A stretch of DNA of 64,000 bases from Chitinophaga ginsengisegetis (GTDB lineage: Bacteria > Bacteroidota > Bacteroidia > Chitinophagales > Chitinophagaceae). Below are positions 38,268-47,432 of this stretch, piece after piece. The notes below the pieces were generated by a model. The model was not told the DNA's origin and did not search any database. It worked only from the letters and a program-made list of their open reading frames with translations. Each line of letters begins with the position of its first letter. Position 1 is the stretch's first letter. Both the position numbers and the translations under genes were made by a program. Location of the stretch: assembly GCF_900168065.1 (NCBI RefSeq), contig NZ_FUZZ01000002.1:1102128-1166127 (forward strand). The letters run 5' to 3'.

Positions 38268-39392
38268 CTATTTATTATCCGCAGCTGTTTTGTATCTCTT
38301 CTCCAGGATATTAATAACCGTATTTTTCAGATCATCATACTTTACGTCATCATTAAACCCGATACCATAATTAAAATGTGTTCCACCCTTCGACCCGCAA
38401 AGAATATACTTCGGGCCGCCCATTTCCACGGAAATGGGCGAATATTCCGTTTGTATAGTGAAATCCACATTTCCTATGGAATCAAGAACATAAAATATCT
38501 GTTTGTTATAAATCCTTTTGGAACCTTCTTCATATCGTTCAAAAGCCTGGATGGATTTGTCTTTCCACTTAAACTGGTCAAAGCAGAACATATCTTCCAT
38601 GTTTTCTTTTAGCCGTCCTTGTTTGTGCGCATCATATAAACCGGCCCTGTACACCTTTGCCTTTTCATAGGTTTTATTATGATAATACACCTGGATCAGC
38701 TTTGCATAGGCGTGATAATCTGATGAATCGGACTGGATCACCGCGAGAAAAGCTGTTTCTGCTTTATCATAGTTGCCGCTTAAAGATTCAATCTGGCCGA
38801 TGTTAAACCACGACTTAGTATATCCTTCACTGCCGCGGGGAAGCTTTGTTGTATTGTAATGGAGCGCCTCCAGCGCTTTTGCTTCCTGGCGCAGACTAAA
38901 GTATACCTGGGGAACCATCAGGAACGGTCGCTCACCGGGACTGTTCTTTTCTCTTGCCGTTTTATAGTTTTCAAGCGCCGATTCATAAAGATGAAGGTTA
39001 TAATAAGCATCACCCAGGCCGCTGTAATACTCCGCTGTATCAGGTTTCAGGGCAATAGCAGCCTTAAAGCATTTAATTGCCTGGTCAAACTGCTGCATGT
39101 AGTTCAGCGTAGATCCTTTTATAAAATGCGGCCTGTGATCATTGGCATCCTTAGCAATAGAAAGATCCATAAACTTCAGGCAGCTATCATCTTCCTGTTT
39201 CATAAAATACGCATAACCCACGTAGTACAATGCTGCCGCAGACAGCCGTTCCGGCGCCGGAGCGTATTGCCCGATAACTGCGTCAAATTGCTTACTGTCT
39301 GTTAACTTCTGTAATACAGCAGTAGTGCTATCCTGGGCAAAGGCGGTTGCCCCCAGGAAGGTTAGCAGTATGGTTACGATGATCCTGTTCAT
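38268..39392 (-). CDS. Exported tetratricopeptide repeat protein
   Basis: The 374-residue protein has a signal peptide (1-19, ending TAFAQ) and TPR units over about 50-260, for example MQQFDQAIKCFKAAIALKPD, NLHLYESALENYKTARE and SGNYDKAETAFLAVIQSD. The C-terminal 110 residues form an unrecognised domain with MGGPKYILCGSKGG. It begins 17 nt after the stop of the DKNYY gene and should be co-transcribed with it. Probably a periplasmic scaffold. Confidence 0.8.
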   Translation of the reverse strand: MNRIIVTILLTFLGATAFAQDSTTAVLQKLTDSKQFDAVIGQYAPAPERLSAAALYYVGYAYFMKQEDDSCLKFMDLSIAKDANDHRPHFIKGSTLNYMQQFDQAIKCFKAAIALKPDTAEYYSGLGDAYYNLHLYESALENYKTAREKNSPGERPFLMVPQVYFSLRQEAKALEALHYNTTKLPRGSEGYTKSWFNIGQIESLSGNYDKAETAFLAVIQSDSSDYHAYAKLIQVYYHNKTYEKAKVYRAGLYDAHKQGRLKENMEDMFCFDQFKWKDKSIQAFERYEEGSKRIYNKQIFYVLDSIGNVDFTIQTEYSPISVEMGGPKYILCGSKGGTHFNYGIGFNDDVKYDDLKNTVINILEKRYKTAADNK

Positions 39393-39409
39393 AAATATGT
39401 TATAAGCCG

Positions 39410-40321
39410 TTAATTAGTTTCTGCACACATATCCAGGTAACGCCGGTGATCCGCCGGCTCAATATCAGCCGTGCTGAATACTTTCTTTGCTACTTCAAAC
39501 GCATAAAAGGAGGAGGATATTTTTTCTCCTTTAAAATAGTAATCCTTCTTATCCTTGGCAAATGCTTTATATACGGGATGTACTTTAAAAGAAGGATGGT
39601 CTGCCACCAGTGGATCGAGGTTGTATTGATAGTAGTAAACCTTTTTCCCGTCGGTGATATACTTTGAGCCTGCGTATACCTTCATACTCCCGGGCTTTAC
39701 TTTATAGATCGGAAAGATCTGATAATAGAGTATCTGCCCGTTCAGGAAATATCCTCCACCGATCAACGTAATATTCTTTTCCTCCAGGTCGGTAGGAACG
39801 ATATTGGTTCTGTCGTACATATCTCTCATTACAACAGATAAATTTTTCCCATCTCTCACCAGGTAGCTTCCGCTCATAGAATCCAATACGGTTACTATTC
39901 CAAACGTCTTCCGATCCATTACGGTTACATGATCAACATAGTCGCCTACAGGGCCGAAATCGGGCATAAAGTAAATGTTCTTTTCATCGGCTCCTATCAC
40001 TGATTTTAGTTTTGGGAAAAGATTGAATTCGGGATACAGGCTATCGCGGCTGCCGAGGCAGAAAAAAGAAGCAGGATTGGCTTCCTGTACGATGCTTTTG
40101 TAAAAATAAACCTGGAATTTATCTTTTGAAAAAGCCCCGCCCAGGTACCTGAAGGAAGCAATATCTTTAGGCTTTAGGGTTTGGCTCCGGCTTCCGCGGA
40201 GCCCGAATGCGCTCGTACTGTGAAAGGTTACTTCTGTATCTCCCACATCTACTGTGAGATTGGATTGTGCAAAGAGACAAACAGGCACACAACAAAAAAG
40301 AAAAGCAAGCCAACGGAACAT
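39410..40321 (-). CDS. DKNYY-family exported protein
   Basis: The 303-residue protein has a signal peptide (1-18, ending CLFAQ) and repeated units of the DKNYY type: KDKFQVYFYKS, DEKNIYFMPDF, TDGKKVYYYQYNLD and KDKKDYYFKGEKI. In this family each repeat places a Lys/Asp-rich turn before aromatic strands. The family is common in Bacteroidota and its function is unknown. First gene of a two-gene unit with the TPR gene. Confidence 0.8.
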   Translation of the reverse strand: MFRWLAFLFCCVPVCLFAQSNLTVDVGDTEVTFHSTSAFGLRGSRSQTLKPKDIASFRYLGGAFSKDKFQVYFYKSIVQEANPASFFCLGSRDSLYPEFNLFPKLKSVIGADEKNIYFMPDFGPVGDYVDHVTVMDRKTFGIVTVLDSMSGSYLVRDGKNLSVVMRDMYDRTNIVPTDLEEKNITLIGGGYFLNGQILYYQIFPIYKVKPGSMKVYAGSKYITDGKKVYYYQYNLDPLVADHPSFKVHPVYKAFAKDKKDYYFKGEKISSSFYAFEVAKKVFSTADIEPADHRRYLDMCAETN

Positions 40322-40730
40322 AGATTAATATTTATTGGGGAAATTTTAAGCAATAAATATACTGGATTCTTCCGGTGCCCGTTATGAAGCGAGATAATAA
40401 AATTACAGGATAAATTTATGATAGATAGGAAGAAGGGACTATTTTTTACAAAGTAGTCCCTTCTTAAAATAGACAGCCCTGACGGCATCGCCAGTCCATG
40501 TCAGGTGGTCTTCAGTGTGTGTTACTGTCGAACCGGTGGCGGTAGGTAACTACCTCCTGGCATATTTAACATGCCTTTTCCCTTTACGCTCACTACCACA
40601 ACTCTTTATTGCAGCAGCTGAAGGTGATTTGAGGGCGGCTCCTGAAAGCCGCCCCCGCTCGGCCTGTCATCCGGGCTTGGAATGTTTATAATCAAAGTAC
40701 TAACCTGATGTCAACATTCATTCAGGACAC
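40322..40730 (-). other. Non-coding, hairpin-rich stretch downstream of susD 2
   Basis: No clear gene lies in these 409 nt. Read on the minus strand, after the susD stop, it contains a series of hairpins. The main ones pair 40654-40647 with 40640-40633, 40575-40571 with 40563-40559, 40554-40550 with 40545-40541, and 40505-40500 with 40483-40478. A 12-bp hairpin closes the series at 40465-40430. It could be a long structured 3' end, a small RNA gene or a degraded repeat element. A 16-codon frame (40572 to 40522) is also present. Confidence 0.45.
40430..40465 (-). terminator. Perfect 12-bp hairpin, probable transcript end
   Basis: Arms AAGAAGGGACTA and TAGTCCCTTCTT are exact complements around a 12-nt A/T-rich loop. 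On the minus strand it closes the structured stretch after susD 2. The following bases are pyrimidine-rich but not a pure T-run. Confidence 0.55.
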
Positions 40731-42518
40731 TTACCATCCTGGATTTTGACCCAATTTTGGGTTTAACGTGGTTTCATTTGTCGGGATAGGCAACAGATAA
40801 TCCCGTTTCAGATTGAATCTATACCCCTGATCCATGGCCCCATAGGTCTTGTAAGGGTCAATATATCCTTGTGCATTAACGGGGACAGTAGCCAGCGCCC
40901 TGAGAAAATCGGCTGTGGCACCGGGATAGTTTTCCCATTGTTTCCGGTATGCTCCTAAAGGGCGCTTGCCAACAAGCAGCTCATCTGCTGCCGCCCAACG
41001 GAAAATGTCATCTATCCTGAACCACTCTGCCGCCAGTTCAATTTTGCGCTCCCTGCGAATTTCATTCAGGATAGGCGATAGCGTAGGAAACTCCCGGTTG
41101 GGATCTGATGGAATATTAGCTAATTGTAACAAGCCGTTAGACATACCTACCCGTTTGCGTAAAGCATTAACCGTTTTGTCTATATCGGATTGGGAGATGG
41201 TTCCCAGTTCAGCCTGGGCTTCTGCATATGCTAACAAAATTTCCGCATAGCGTATGTATATATATCCCTGTGTACTTTGAGATGCATTGAATTCTGTATA
41301 GTCTCCGGTATGCCCTTTATACACCTGATAGCCGGTGGAAGTATTATTAGCACCATTGATCTCGAAGGTGGGCGTTGTAAAAAAGAGTTTGGTTTCATAC
41401 CATTTCACATGTTTACCATCATCCACCCAAATCGTTTGGTTCAACCGGGGATCACGATTGGTTACAACATCTTTTAAAGTGCGGTCCCCGGCATATAACG
41501 GGCTGCTTGCAATAGGAAGACCATCCAGGCAAAGGTAAGAGTCCACCATGCTTTTAGAAAGCCCCATGCCTGCGCCGTTTACAGAATAACGTGTCCAGGT
41601 GTGAGTCACCTGGTCAGCTACCGAATATTTGTGCCACAAGAGTACTTCCTTGCTGGCAGCGTAATCTTTCCTGTTAAATAACATCCAATAACCATCTTGT
41701 ACCCCGATATTGTCCAGCGCCGGGAAGCCATTAGTTTCAGACATACGGATCAGTTCTCCGGCAGCAGCCGCTGCTTTCTGAATAAATTTGGTGCCATTGG
41801 AACCAGCTACTTTGAAGGGCGTTCCTTTCTGACCATGATATTTTTCCCAGGTACCTTCATACAGTGCGATTCTGGCTTGTAAAGCTAATGCCACTTCTTT
41901 GGTGACATGCCCCGTCCAGGAACCACCTCCTCTGACAGGAAGATAATTGATGGCATTGTCCAGATCTAATAAGATAGAGTCCACCACCTGGTTGCGGGGT
42001 AGTCGTCCCGCATAAAGCTGATCTGATGCCGGAGACAATGTGGTGGACGACCGGGGCAGATCTCCAAATTTCTTCAGCTTGTCAAAGTAGAAGAGCGCAC
42101 GGAAGAATAATGCTTCGCCTACGTACTCCTTCACTTTATCCCAGGGAGCATTCACCTTCTTATAATGATCCATAAAGTAATTGATATTACGCAGTACAGC
42201 CCAATCATCCGCAGACCAGCCGCCACCGGAAGAAGGAACAGTAGCCTCACCATTCATGCGTCTATTGTAATTGATCCCGATATTGGTTTCGCTACCATCG
42301 CCGGCATCAATAGTATAAGGGCCGGCTCCCCAGGCTCTGCGTGAGGGCAACAGGGCATCCTGATTATAAAAATTGTTCACATATAGCTTTAGATCATTGG
42401 GGGATTTCCAATAGTCTGCGTCGCTGATATTGGCCAATGGTAAGCGTTCTAAAAACTTGTCGTTACAGGCAACCAATAGTAGTATTAAGCTTGCCCATGC
42501 GTATATAAATCGTTTCAT
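40731..42518 (-). CDS. SusD/RagB-family nutrient-binding lipoprotein 2
   Basis: The 595-residue lipoprotein (lipobox LLLVAC, Cys 18) has SusD signatures: EALFFRALFYFDKLKKFGDLP in the TPR-like region, IYIRYAEILLAYAEAQAELG and LNEIRRERKIELAAEWFRIDDIFRW near the C-terminus. It closes with the usual LPIPTNETTLNPKLGQNPGW end. It begins 29 nt after the susC stop. With the SusC partner it forms an outer-membrane uptake unit. No glycoside hydrolase is encoded beside it, so the substrate is not inferable. Confidence 0.93.
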   Translation of the reverse strand: MKRFIYAWASLILLLVACNDKFLERLPLANISDADYWKSPNDLKLYVNNFYNQDALLPSRRAWGAGPYTIDAGDGSETNIGINYNRRMNGEATVPSSGGGWSADDWAVLRNINYFMDHYKKVNAPWDKVKEYVGEALFFRALFYFDKLKKFGDLPRSSTTLSPASDQLYAGRLPRNQVVDSILLDLDNAINYLPVRGGGSWTGHVTKEVALALQARIALYEGTWEKYHGQKGTPFKVAGSNGTKFIQKAAAAAGELIRMSETNGFPALDNIGVQDGYWMLFNRKDYAASKEVLLWHKYSVADQVTHTWTRYSVNGAGMGLSKSMVDSYLCLDGLPIASSPLYAGDRTLKDVVTNRDPRLNQTIWVDDGKHVKWYETKLFFTTPTFEINGANNTSTGYQVYKGHTGDYTEFNASQSTQGYIYIRYAEILLAYAEAQAELGTISQSDIDKTVNALRKRVGMSNGLLQLANIPSDPNREFPTLSPILNEIRRERKIELAAEWFRIDDIFRWAAADELLVGKRPLGAYRKQWENYPGATADFLRALATVPVNAQGYIDPYKTYGAMDQGYRFNLKRDYLLPIPTNETTLNPKLGQNPGW

Positions 42519-42547
42519 ACTTATATCGTTGGATAATTAAGAAATGG

Positions 42548-45500
42548 CTAGAATGTCACATTGAGTCCCATAGCCCAAACTCTCTGCAACGGATAAACCC
42601 GGCCATCTGTGGACGAAAATTCCGGATCCATCGTGTGCAACAGCTTGGTGAAGGTGACCAGGTTTTCAATGTTCAGGAAAAAGCGCACTTTCTGGCTGTC
42701 TATAGCGCGAAGTATATGCTGCGGCATAGAATAGCCCAATTGAAGGTTTTTGAGCCTTAGATAAGCCGCGCTTTGCACATATCGTGTCTGTGGCTGCGAA
42801 TTTTTCTGCATCTCACCTCCCATGTAGAATTTTGGATAGTAGCCATTGGGTGTTTCGGGTGTCCAGCGGTCGTATTGTGCGGTAGTCAGCATTCCCGTAT
42901 ATAAATCGCCTGTGATACCCCAGAAATAAGCTCCATCCCAAACGTTGGCATTGGAAAAGATGGCGTCCCGTTTACCAACACCCTGCAGGAAAACAGTGAT
43001 ATCAAATGATTTGTATTGAGCGTTCAGATTCAGACCAAAAGAATAACGGGGAGTGGTATTGGCTATAACACGACGGTCTCCGGGGTTTTCCAATGTATTG
43101 TTGCCCCAATTGATGATGCCATCATCGTTAAGGTCTGCATAACGGATGTCGCCCGGGCTCCAGCGGCTATAGATCTTGTTCTGATTCGGCGCAGTGGTTA
43201 TTTCATCCTGGGACTGGAAAAATCCTTCCGTCTGATATCCCCAAACATCCCCAAACTTACGCCCTTTGTACCAGGTGGTGTTCAGGCCAGCCGGATTGGG
43301 ATAGCGAAGTACTTTACTCTGATAGTCGCTGAACACAACATCCACTCCGTATTGTACATTTCCAATCCGGTCTTTCCAGCCGATGGTAAGGTCGATACCC
43401 CTGGTCTGCATCGCTGCGTTATTGACCTGTGGGGCAGCCGTACCCAACAGCGCAGGCAAGGCATCTGCAGGGCCTACAAAGTCATCTGCCGTACGCTGGT
43501 ACCAGTCGAAAGATGCGGTCAACCGGTTGGATAATGCGGTGATATCCGTTCCAAAATCCAACGTCTTCACCGTTACCCATGTAAGCGATCCATCGATCAA
43601 TGGAGGCTGACTGATGAATGCTTCTTTACCACCGGAAAATAAATACTGGCTACCGGTAGGCACTACACTATTGAGTGCCGGATAAAAAGGATAATAATTG
43701 CTGGCAAAACTCTGATCGCCCAGCTGTCCATATGATGCACGTAATTTGAACGAATTGGCTACCCGTGCTATAGGTTTCCAGAACGATTCATTCGATAGTA
43801 CCCATCCTGCCGATATACCCGGATAGAATTTAAAACGCCGGTCTTTCAGAAAACGGGATGTACCATCATATCGTCCGTTAAACTCAACAAGATATTTCTC
43901 TTTATAATTGTAATTGATGCGTCCAAACCCGCCACGGATAGCAAGCTGTGAGGCATTGTCTGTCAAGGAAGGAGTTGTTCCATAGGTGAGGGATAAAGAT
44001 GGAATATCATTGGAAAATAAAAACTGATTACGACCTCCCATAGACAGGTTATCATAAAGCTCCTGTGTGAAACCGATCAAACCTTTCACGGCATGTCCGC
44101 TCCACTCATTTTCATAAGATGTAAATGTATTGATCGTATAATGGTGGTTCCTGTTATACTGTCTTTCAAAACTGTTGGGAGCGTAGAGAGCTTGCTGTGA
44201 ACCGCTTGGACGGGTCACATACACTGTTTTGTTATGCCGGCTCAGATCAAAGTACGAGCCATCAAATGTGTAATTGGCAGTAATGTTCCAACCCCGCAGA
44301 GGATTTATTACTAATTCACCCGTAATAAGTGCCTTATCATTATTCGACTTAGTACGGGCGCCATTTACAAGCCCCTCCATCCGGTTTTCAGAAGCAAAAC
44401 TGCCGCCAGGAGTATATAACGGTTCAGTAGGCCAGTTGCGTGCAGCCAAGGTCTGCATCCAGTTACTTTCTGCGGTGGGGGTTTCCGTGGCACCTCTGGA
44501 GAAGGAGCCTCTGAAATTGAAGTTCATCCAGCTTGTGATAACAGAAGAGAGGTTGGCGCGGACATTATACTGGGCATATGTGTCAGTTGCATAATTGTAC
44601 ATCCCATTTTGTTGAATATACCCCAGGCCTACATAGTAGCGTGTCTTGTCTGTCCCTCCGGATACACCGAGATTATGCTGCTGACTGAACTGTACTTTTT
44701 TGTACAGGATATCAAACCAATCATTATTTGCGTTGGCGTTACCCCACTCGAACCAGGCATCGGTGCCCGGAGTCGGATTGGCAATGGTTTCATCCGTGAT
44801 TTTACCATCCAGGTATTCCTGGATACGTCTGAGGGCATCATCATTAAATGGTTTGGTCACTCCTGCGTTGGCCGCTGCTTCATTGTATAAATTGGCAAAA
44901 TCAATTGACTTCATATACTTTGGCAGGTTGATGGGTTCCATTAACATCAGGTTATTGTTATACGTGATGGTAGGTTTTTGTCCTGCTTTTCCTTGCTTTG
45001 TTGTGATAATGACCACCCCGTAGGGGGCACTGGAACCGTATATGGAAGCAGAGGCAGCATCTTTCAGCACGCTCACACTCTCCACATCGTTCATGTTGAT
45101 CGTATTAATATCCACTCCGGGCACACCATCTACAACAAACAAGGGAGCCTGAGAGGAAGTAGATCCATTGGAAGAGAAACCTGTATATCCCCGTATGTTA
45201 AATGACGGAGCCTGTCCGGGAGCACCACCGCCGGCGGAGCTGATATTAAGATTGGAAACAGCTCCCTGTAAGGCATGACCGAGTGTTAGTACAGACCTGT
45301 TCTCCAGTCTTTTACCGGATATCTGGGATACAGCACCTGTCAGGTTAATTTTTTTCTGAGTGCCGTAACCAACTACAACAACTCCTTCCAGGTCCGTTAA
45401 GATTACCTTTAGTACAATATCAACCCGAACATTATTGGTTACAGCAATCTCTTGTCTTTTATACCCCAATAAATTGAATATCAAAACTTCTCCGGGAGAG

Positions 45501-46039
45501 GCATCAATCTGGTATCTGCCAGAAGCATCACTTACAGCAACGCGATTGGTTCCTTTAACTACAATTTGTACACCTGGAAGATAGCCGCCTGTACTATCTT
45601 TAATCACCCCCGAGATTAAATGCTGTTGGTTGGGGTCCAATGTAACCTTTTGCAAACCTGGTTCAACCCTCTTTTTAATAAGTATGTTCTTGTCTACGAT
45701 TTTATAGGTGATCGGGAGGCCTTCTAAACAACCTTCCAATACTTTTTCGATAGGCGCATTCTGAAATGATAAACTGACTTTTTGTTTCTTTAATTCCACA
45801 TCGTCGTAGAGAAACAAGTAACCCGTTTGCTGCTCAATAACCTTGAATACCTTTTCCAAAGGCGTGTTACTTACCTTGATGGACACGCTCTGCGCCAGAC
45901 TTTTAGCACTGACCTGAATCAACATGACTAAAGTAAGGCCAACTATTACCTGAAATCTCATAATAAATTTCCGATGAAGGTGTTTGCCAAAAAACAACCA
46001 TCCCGACCAGACGGTGGTTGTATGAAATCTGAATTTCAT
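42548..46039 (-). CDS. SusC/RagA-family transporter with STN domain
   Basis: The 1163-residue protein has an N-terminal export signal; the ATG at 46039 or an internal ATG at 45961 could be the start, the latter leaving a signal MRFQVIVGLTLVMLIQVSAK. An STN secretin-like domain follows (about 52-105), then a CarboxypepD_reg-like domain (about 135-210), a TonB box region (GVVVVGYGTQKKINLTGA), a plug (about 225-335) and a barrel. STN-bearing SusC proteins signal to an inner-membrane FecR anti-sigma factor, and exactly such a gene and its sigma factor lie upstream. Confidence 0.95.
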   Translation of the reverse strand: MKFRFHTTTVWSGWLFFGKHLHRKFIMRFQVIVGLTLVMLIQVSAKSLAQSVSIKVSNTPLEKVFKVIEQQTGYLFLYDDVELKKQKVSLSFQNAPIEKVLEGCLEGLPITYKIVDKNILIKKRVEPGLQKVTLDPNQQHLISGVIKDSTGGYLPGVQIVVKGTNRVAVSDASGRYQIDASPGEVLIFNLLGYKRQEIAVTNNVRVDIVLKVILTDLEGVVVVGYGTQKKINLTGAVSQISGKRLENRSVLTLGHALQGAVSNLNISSAGGGAPGQAPSFNIRGYTGFSSNGSTSSQAPLFVVDGVPGVDINTINMNDVESVSVLKDAASASIYGSSAPYGVVIITTKQGKAGQKPTITYNNNLMLMEPINLPKYMKSIDFANLYNEAAANAGVTKPFNDDALRRIQEYLDGKITDETIANPTPGTDAWFEWGNANANNDWFDILYKKVQFSQQHNLGVSGGTDKTRYYVGLGYIQQNGMYNYATDTYAQYNVRANLSSVITSWMNFNFRGSFSRGATETPTAESNWMQTLAARNWPTEPLYTPGGSFASENRMEGLVNGARTKSNNDKALITGELVINPLRGWNITANYTFDGSYFDLSRHNKTVYVTRPSGSQQALYAPNSFERQYNRNHHYTINTFTSYENEWSGHAVKGLIGFTQELYDNLSMGGRNQFLFSNDIPSLSLTYGTTPSLTDNASQLAIRGGFGRINYNYKEKYLVEFNGRYDGTSRFLKDRRFKFYPGISAGWVLSNESFWKPIARVANSFKLRASYGQLGDQSFASNYYPFYPALNSVVPTGSQYLFSGGKEAFISQPPLIDGSLTWVTVKTLDFGTDITALSNRLTASFDWYQRTADDFVGPADALPALLGTAAPQVNNAAMQTRGIDLTIGWKDRIGNVQYGVDVVFSDYQSKVLRYPNPAGLNTTWYKGRKFGDVWGYQTEGFFQSQDEITTAPNQNKIYSRWSPGDIRYADLNDDGIINWGNNTLENPGDRRVIANTTPRYSFGLNLNAQYKSFDITVFLQGVGKRDAIFSNANVWDGAYFWGITGDLYTGMLTTAQYDRWTPETPNGYYPKFYMGGEMQKNSQPQTRYVQSAAYLRLKNLQLGYSMPQHILRAIDSQKVRFFLNIENLVTFTKLLHTMDPEFSSTDGRVYPLQRVWAMGLNVTF

Positions 46040-46108
46040 TAACTTTGTATTGTTTGAGTTGATATTTAATTAGTACACTAATCTTTTGAATGATCGCTCA
46101 TACGCTTG

Positions 46109-46134
46109 CGTCTTCTGATTGCAGTCAGAAGACG
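46109..46134. terminator. Hairpin between fecR-like and susC 2 genes
   Basis: Arms CGTCTTCTGA (46109-46118) and TCAGAAGACG (46125-46134) form a perfect 10-bp stem with loop TTGCAG. A T5 run follows on the plus strand. No plus-strand gene ends here; both flanking genes are on the minus strand. It may lower read-through between them or be part of the susC leader. Confidence 0.55.
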
Positions 46135-46214
46135 TTTTTCATTGAGCTTAGGGCGGTTTTTAAGTTTCTCGTTCCATAAGCTAGTTGATTTTTCAGGTGA
46201 TAGATGCAATTACT

Positions 46215-47366
46215 TTATTCAATGACAATACGTTTAACACCGTTATCTGTCTCAATCCTACAGTTCAGATTATAGAACGATAAGATCTCAAGAACTTTGG
46301 AAGCATTGGTATTACGATACACTTCTCCGGATAAGCGTACGTTAGCAGCTTTACCTTTAAATACCACGTCTATATTATACCAGCGGGAAAGTTGCCGTGC
46401 AACGGCATATATATCAGATTGATTGAAGTTGAGTTTTCCATTTTTCCAGGCAATAGCATCCGATACATCTACCTGAGCCACAGATAGCCGACTGCCGCTA
46501 TCGAGCGTGGCCTGCTGCCCTGGTTCCAGGACAACATTCCGGTATCTGTCTGTCTCAACTATTTTGACGGTTCCTTCTGCCAAAGTCGTTTTTACACTGG
46601 GATCATCATCATAACTGCTAACATTAAAATGTGTGCCCAGTACTTCTACAACCTGACCTTTGGAGAGCACTTTAAATGGTCTGCTGGCATCTTTGGCTAC
46701 TTCAAAATATGCTTCTCCCTTTAACTCGACTAAGCGTTCGTGAGATGTTTTGCTAATTTTATAGGTAAGCTGTGAAGCTGCGTTCAGCCAAACTTTTGAT
46801 CCGTCTGGTAAGGTAAGTTGGAATTGTCCACCGCGTGGGGTTTTTAGGCTATTGGACACCGGGTTTTCCGTCTCCTCTCCCTTTGATTCAGTAGCCACAT
46901 AGGTCAACTGACCATTCGCATTTTTATAGATGGTATTACTTCCTGCTTTGGCAATAGCTCCGTTAGATTGATCATCCAATGCTATTTCGGTCCCGTCCCC
47001 AAGCTGCAGCGTGGCTATATTTCTGCCGGGCGCGATATCTGCAGCATTGGAAAGCAGCTTATTTGTTTCCGGGGGGTTGCCGGAAGACCTGTAATTAACA
47101 TAGAAATAAGTTCCAATGGAGATAGTAATCAAAACAGCCGCAGCAGCGGCTACTGCCGGATATCTAAATGGCCTTCTCTCCTTTCTGAGAGACTTTACTA
47201 ACCGGGTTCGGACTTCTATGAGATCCTCTTCCAAATCCTCCTCATTAACCGCGGCTTTCTTTGACTCCAACAGCTCGTACCATAGTTCCACCTGCGCACA
47301 CTCCTCTGGAGTACAGTTTCCTGCCAGATAGCGTTTCAACAGATCCTGCATATTATTTTGTTCCAT
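46215..47366 (-). CDS. FecR-family anti-sigma factor
   Basis: The ATG at 47366 (MEQNNMQDLLKRYL) is the best start; the frame upstream begins with TTG. The 383-residue protein has a cytoplasmic sigma-binding region (1-75: YLAGNCTPEECAQVELWYELL), one membrane helix (about 83-104) and a periplasmic FecR domain (about 165-270: KTPRGGQFQLTLPDGSKVWLN). A C-terminal DUF4974-like region (about 310-380: AVARQLSRWYNIDVVF) resembles STN. It receives the signal from the STN domain of SusC 2 and releases the sigma factor. Confidence 0.93.
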   Translation of the reverse strand: MEQNNMQDLLKRYLAGNCTPEECAQVELWYELLESKKAAVNEEDLEEDLIEVRTRLVKSLRKERRPFRYPAVAAAAAVLITISIGTYFYVNYRSSGNPPETNKLLSNAADIAPGRNIATLQLGDGTEIALDDQSNGAIAKAGSNTIYKNANGQLTYVATESKGEETENPVSNSLKTPRGGQFQLTLPDGSKVWLNAASQLTYKISKTSHERLVELKGEAYFEVAKDASRPFKVLSKGQVVEVLGTHFNVSSYDDDPSVKTTLAEGTVKIVETDRYRNVVLEPGQQATLDSGSRLSVAQVDVSDAIAWKNGKLNFNQSDIYAVARQLSRWYNIDVVFKGKAANVRLSGEVYRNTNASKVLEILSFYNLNCRIETDNGVKRIVIE

Positions 47367-47432
47367 ACTTATCACAATATTGCTGTTTGCATAAGTATAG
47401 TACAATTAGTACATCGATGGGCGTAAAGAAAA

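Noticed and set aside
40500..40560. tRNA or tmRNA-like GGTTCGA on the minus strand in the hairpin block
   Set aside because: The bases around it do not form a T-arm, anticodon arm or acceptor stem, and no tmRNA tag frame was found.
43016..43534. 172-codon plus-strand frame inside susC 2
   Set aside because: Antisense to an unambiguous SusC barrel. No start signal or family motif.
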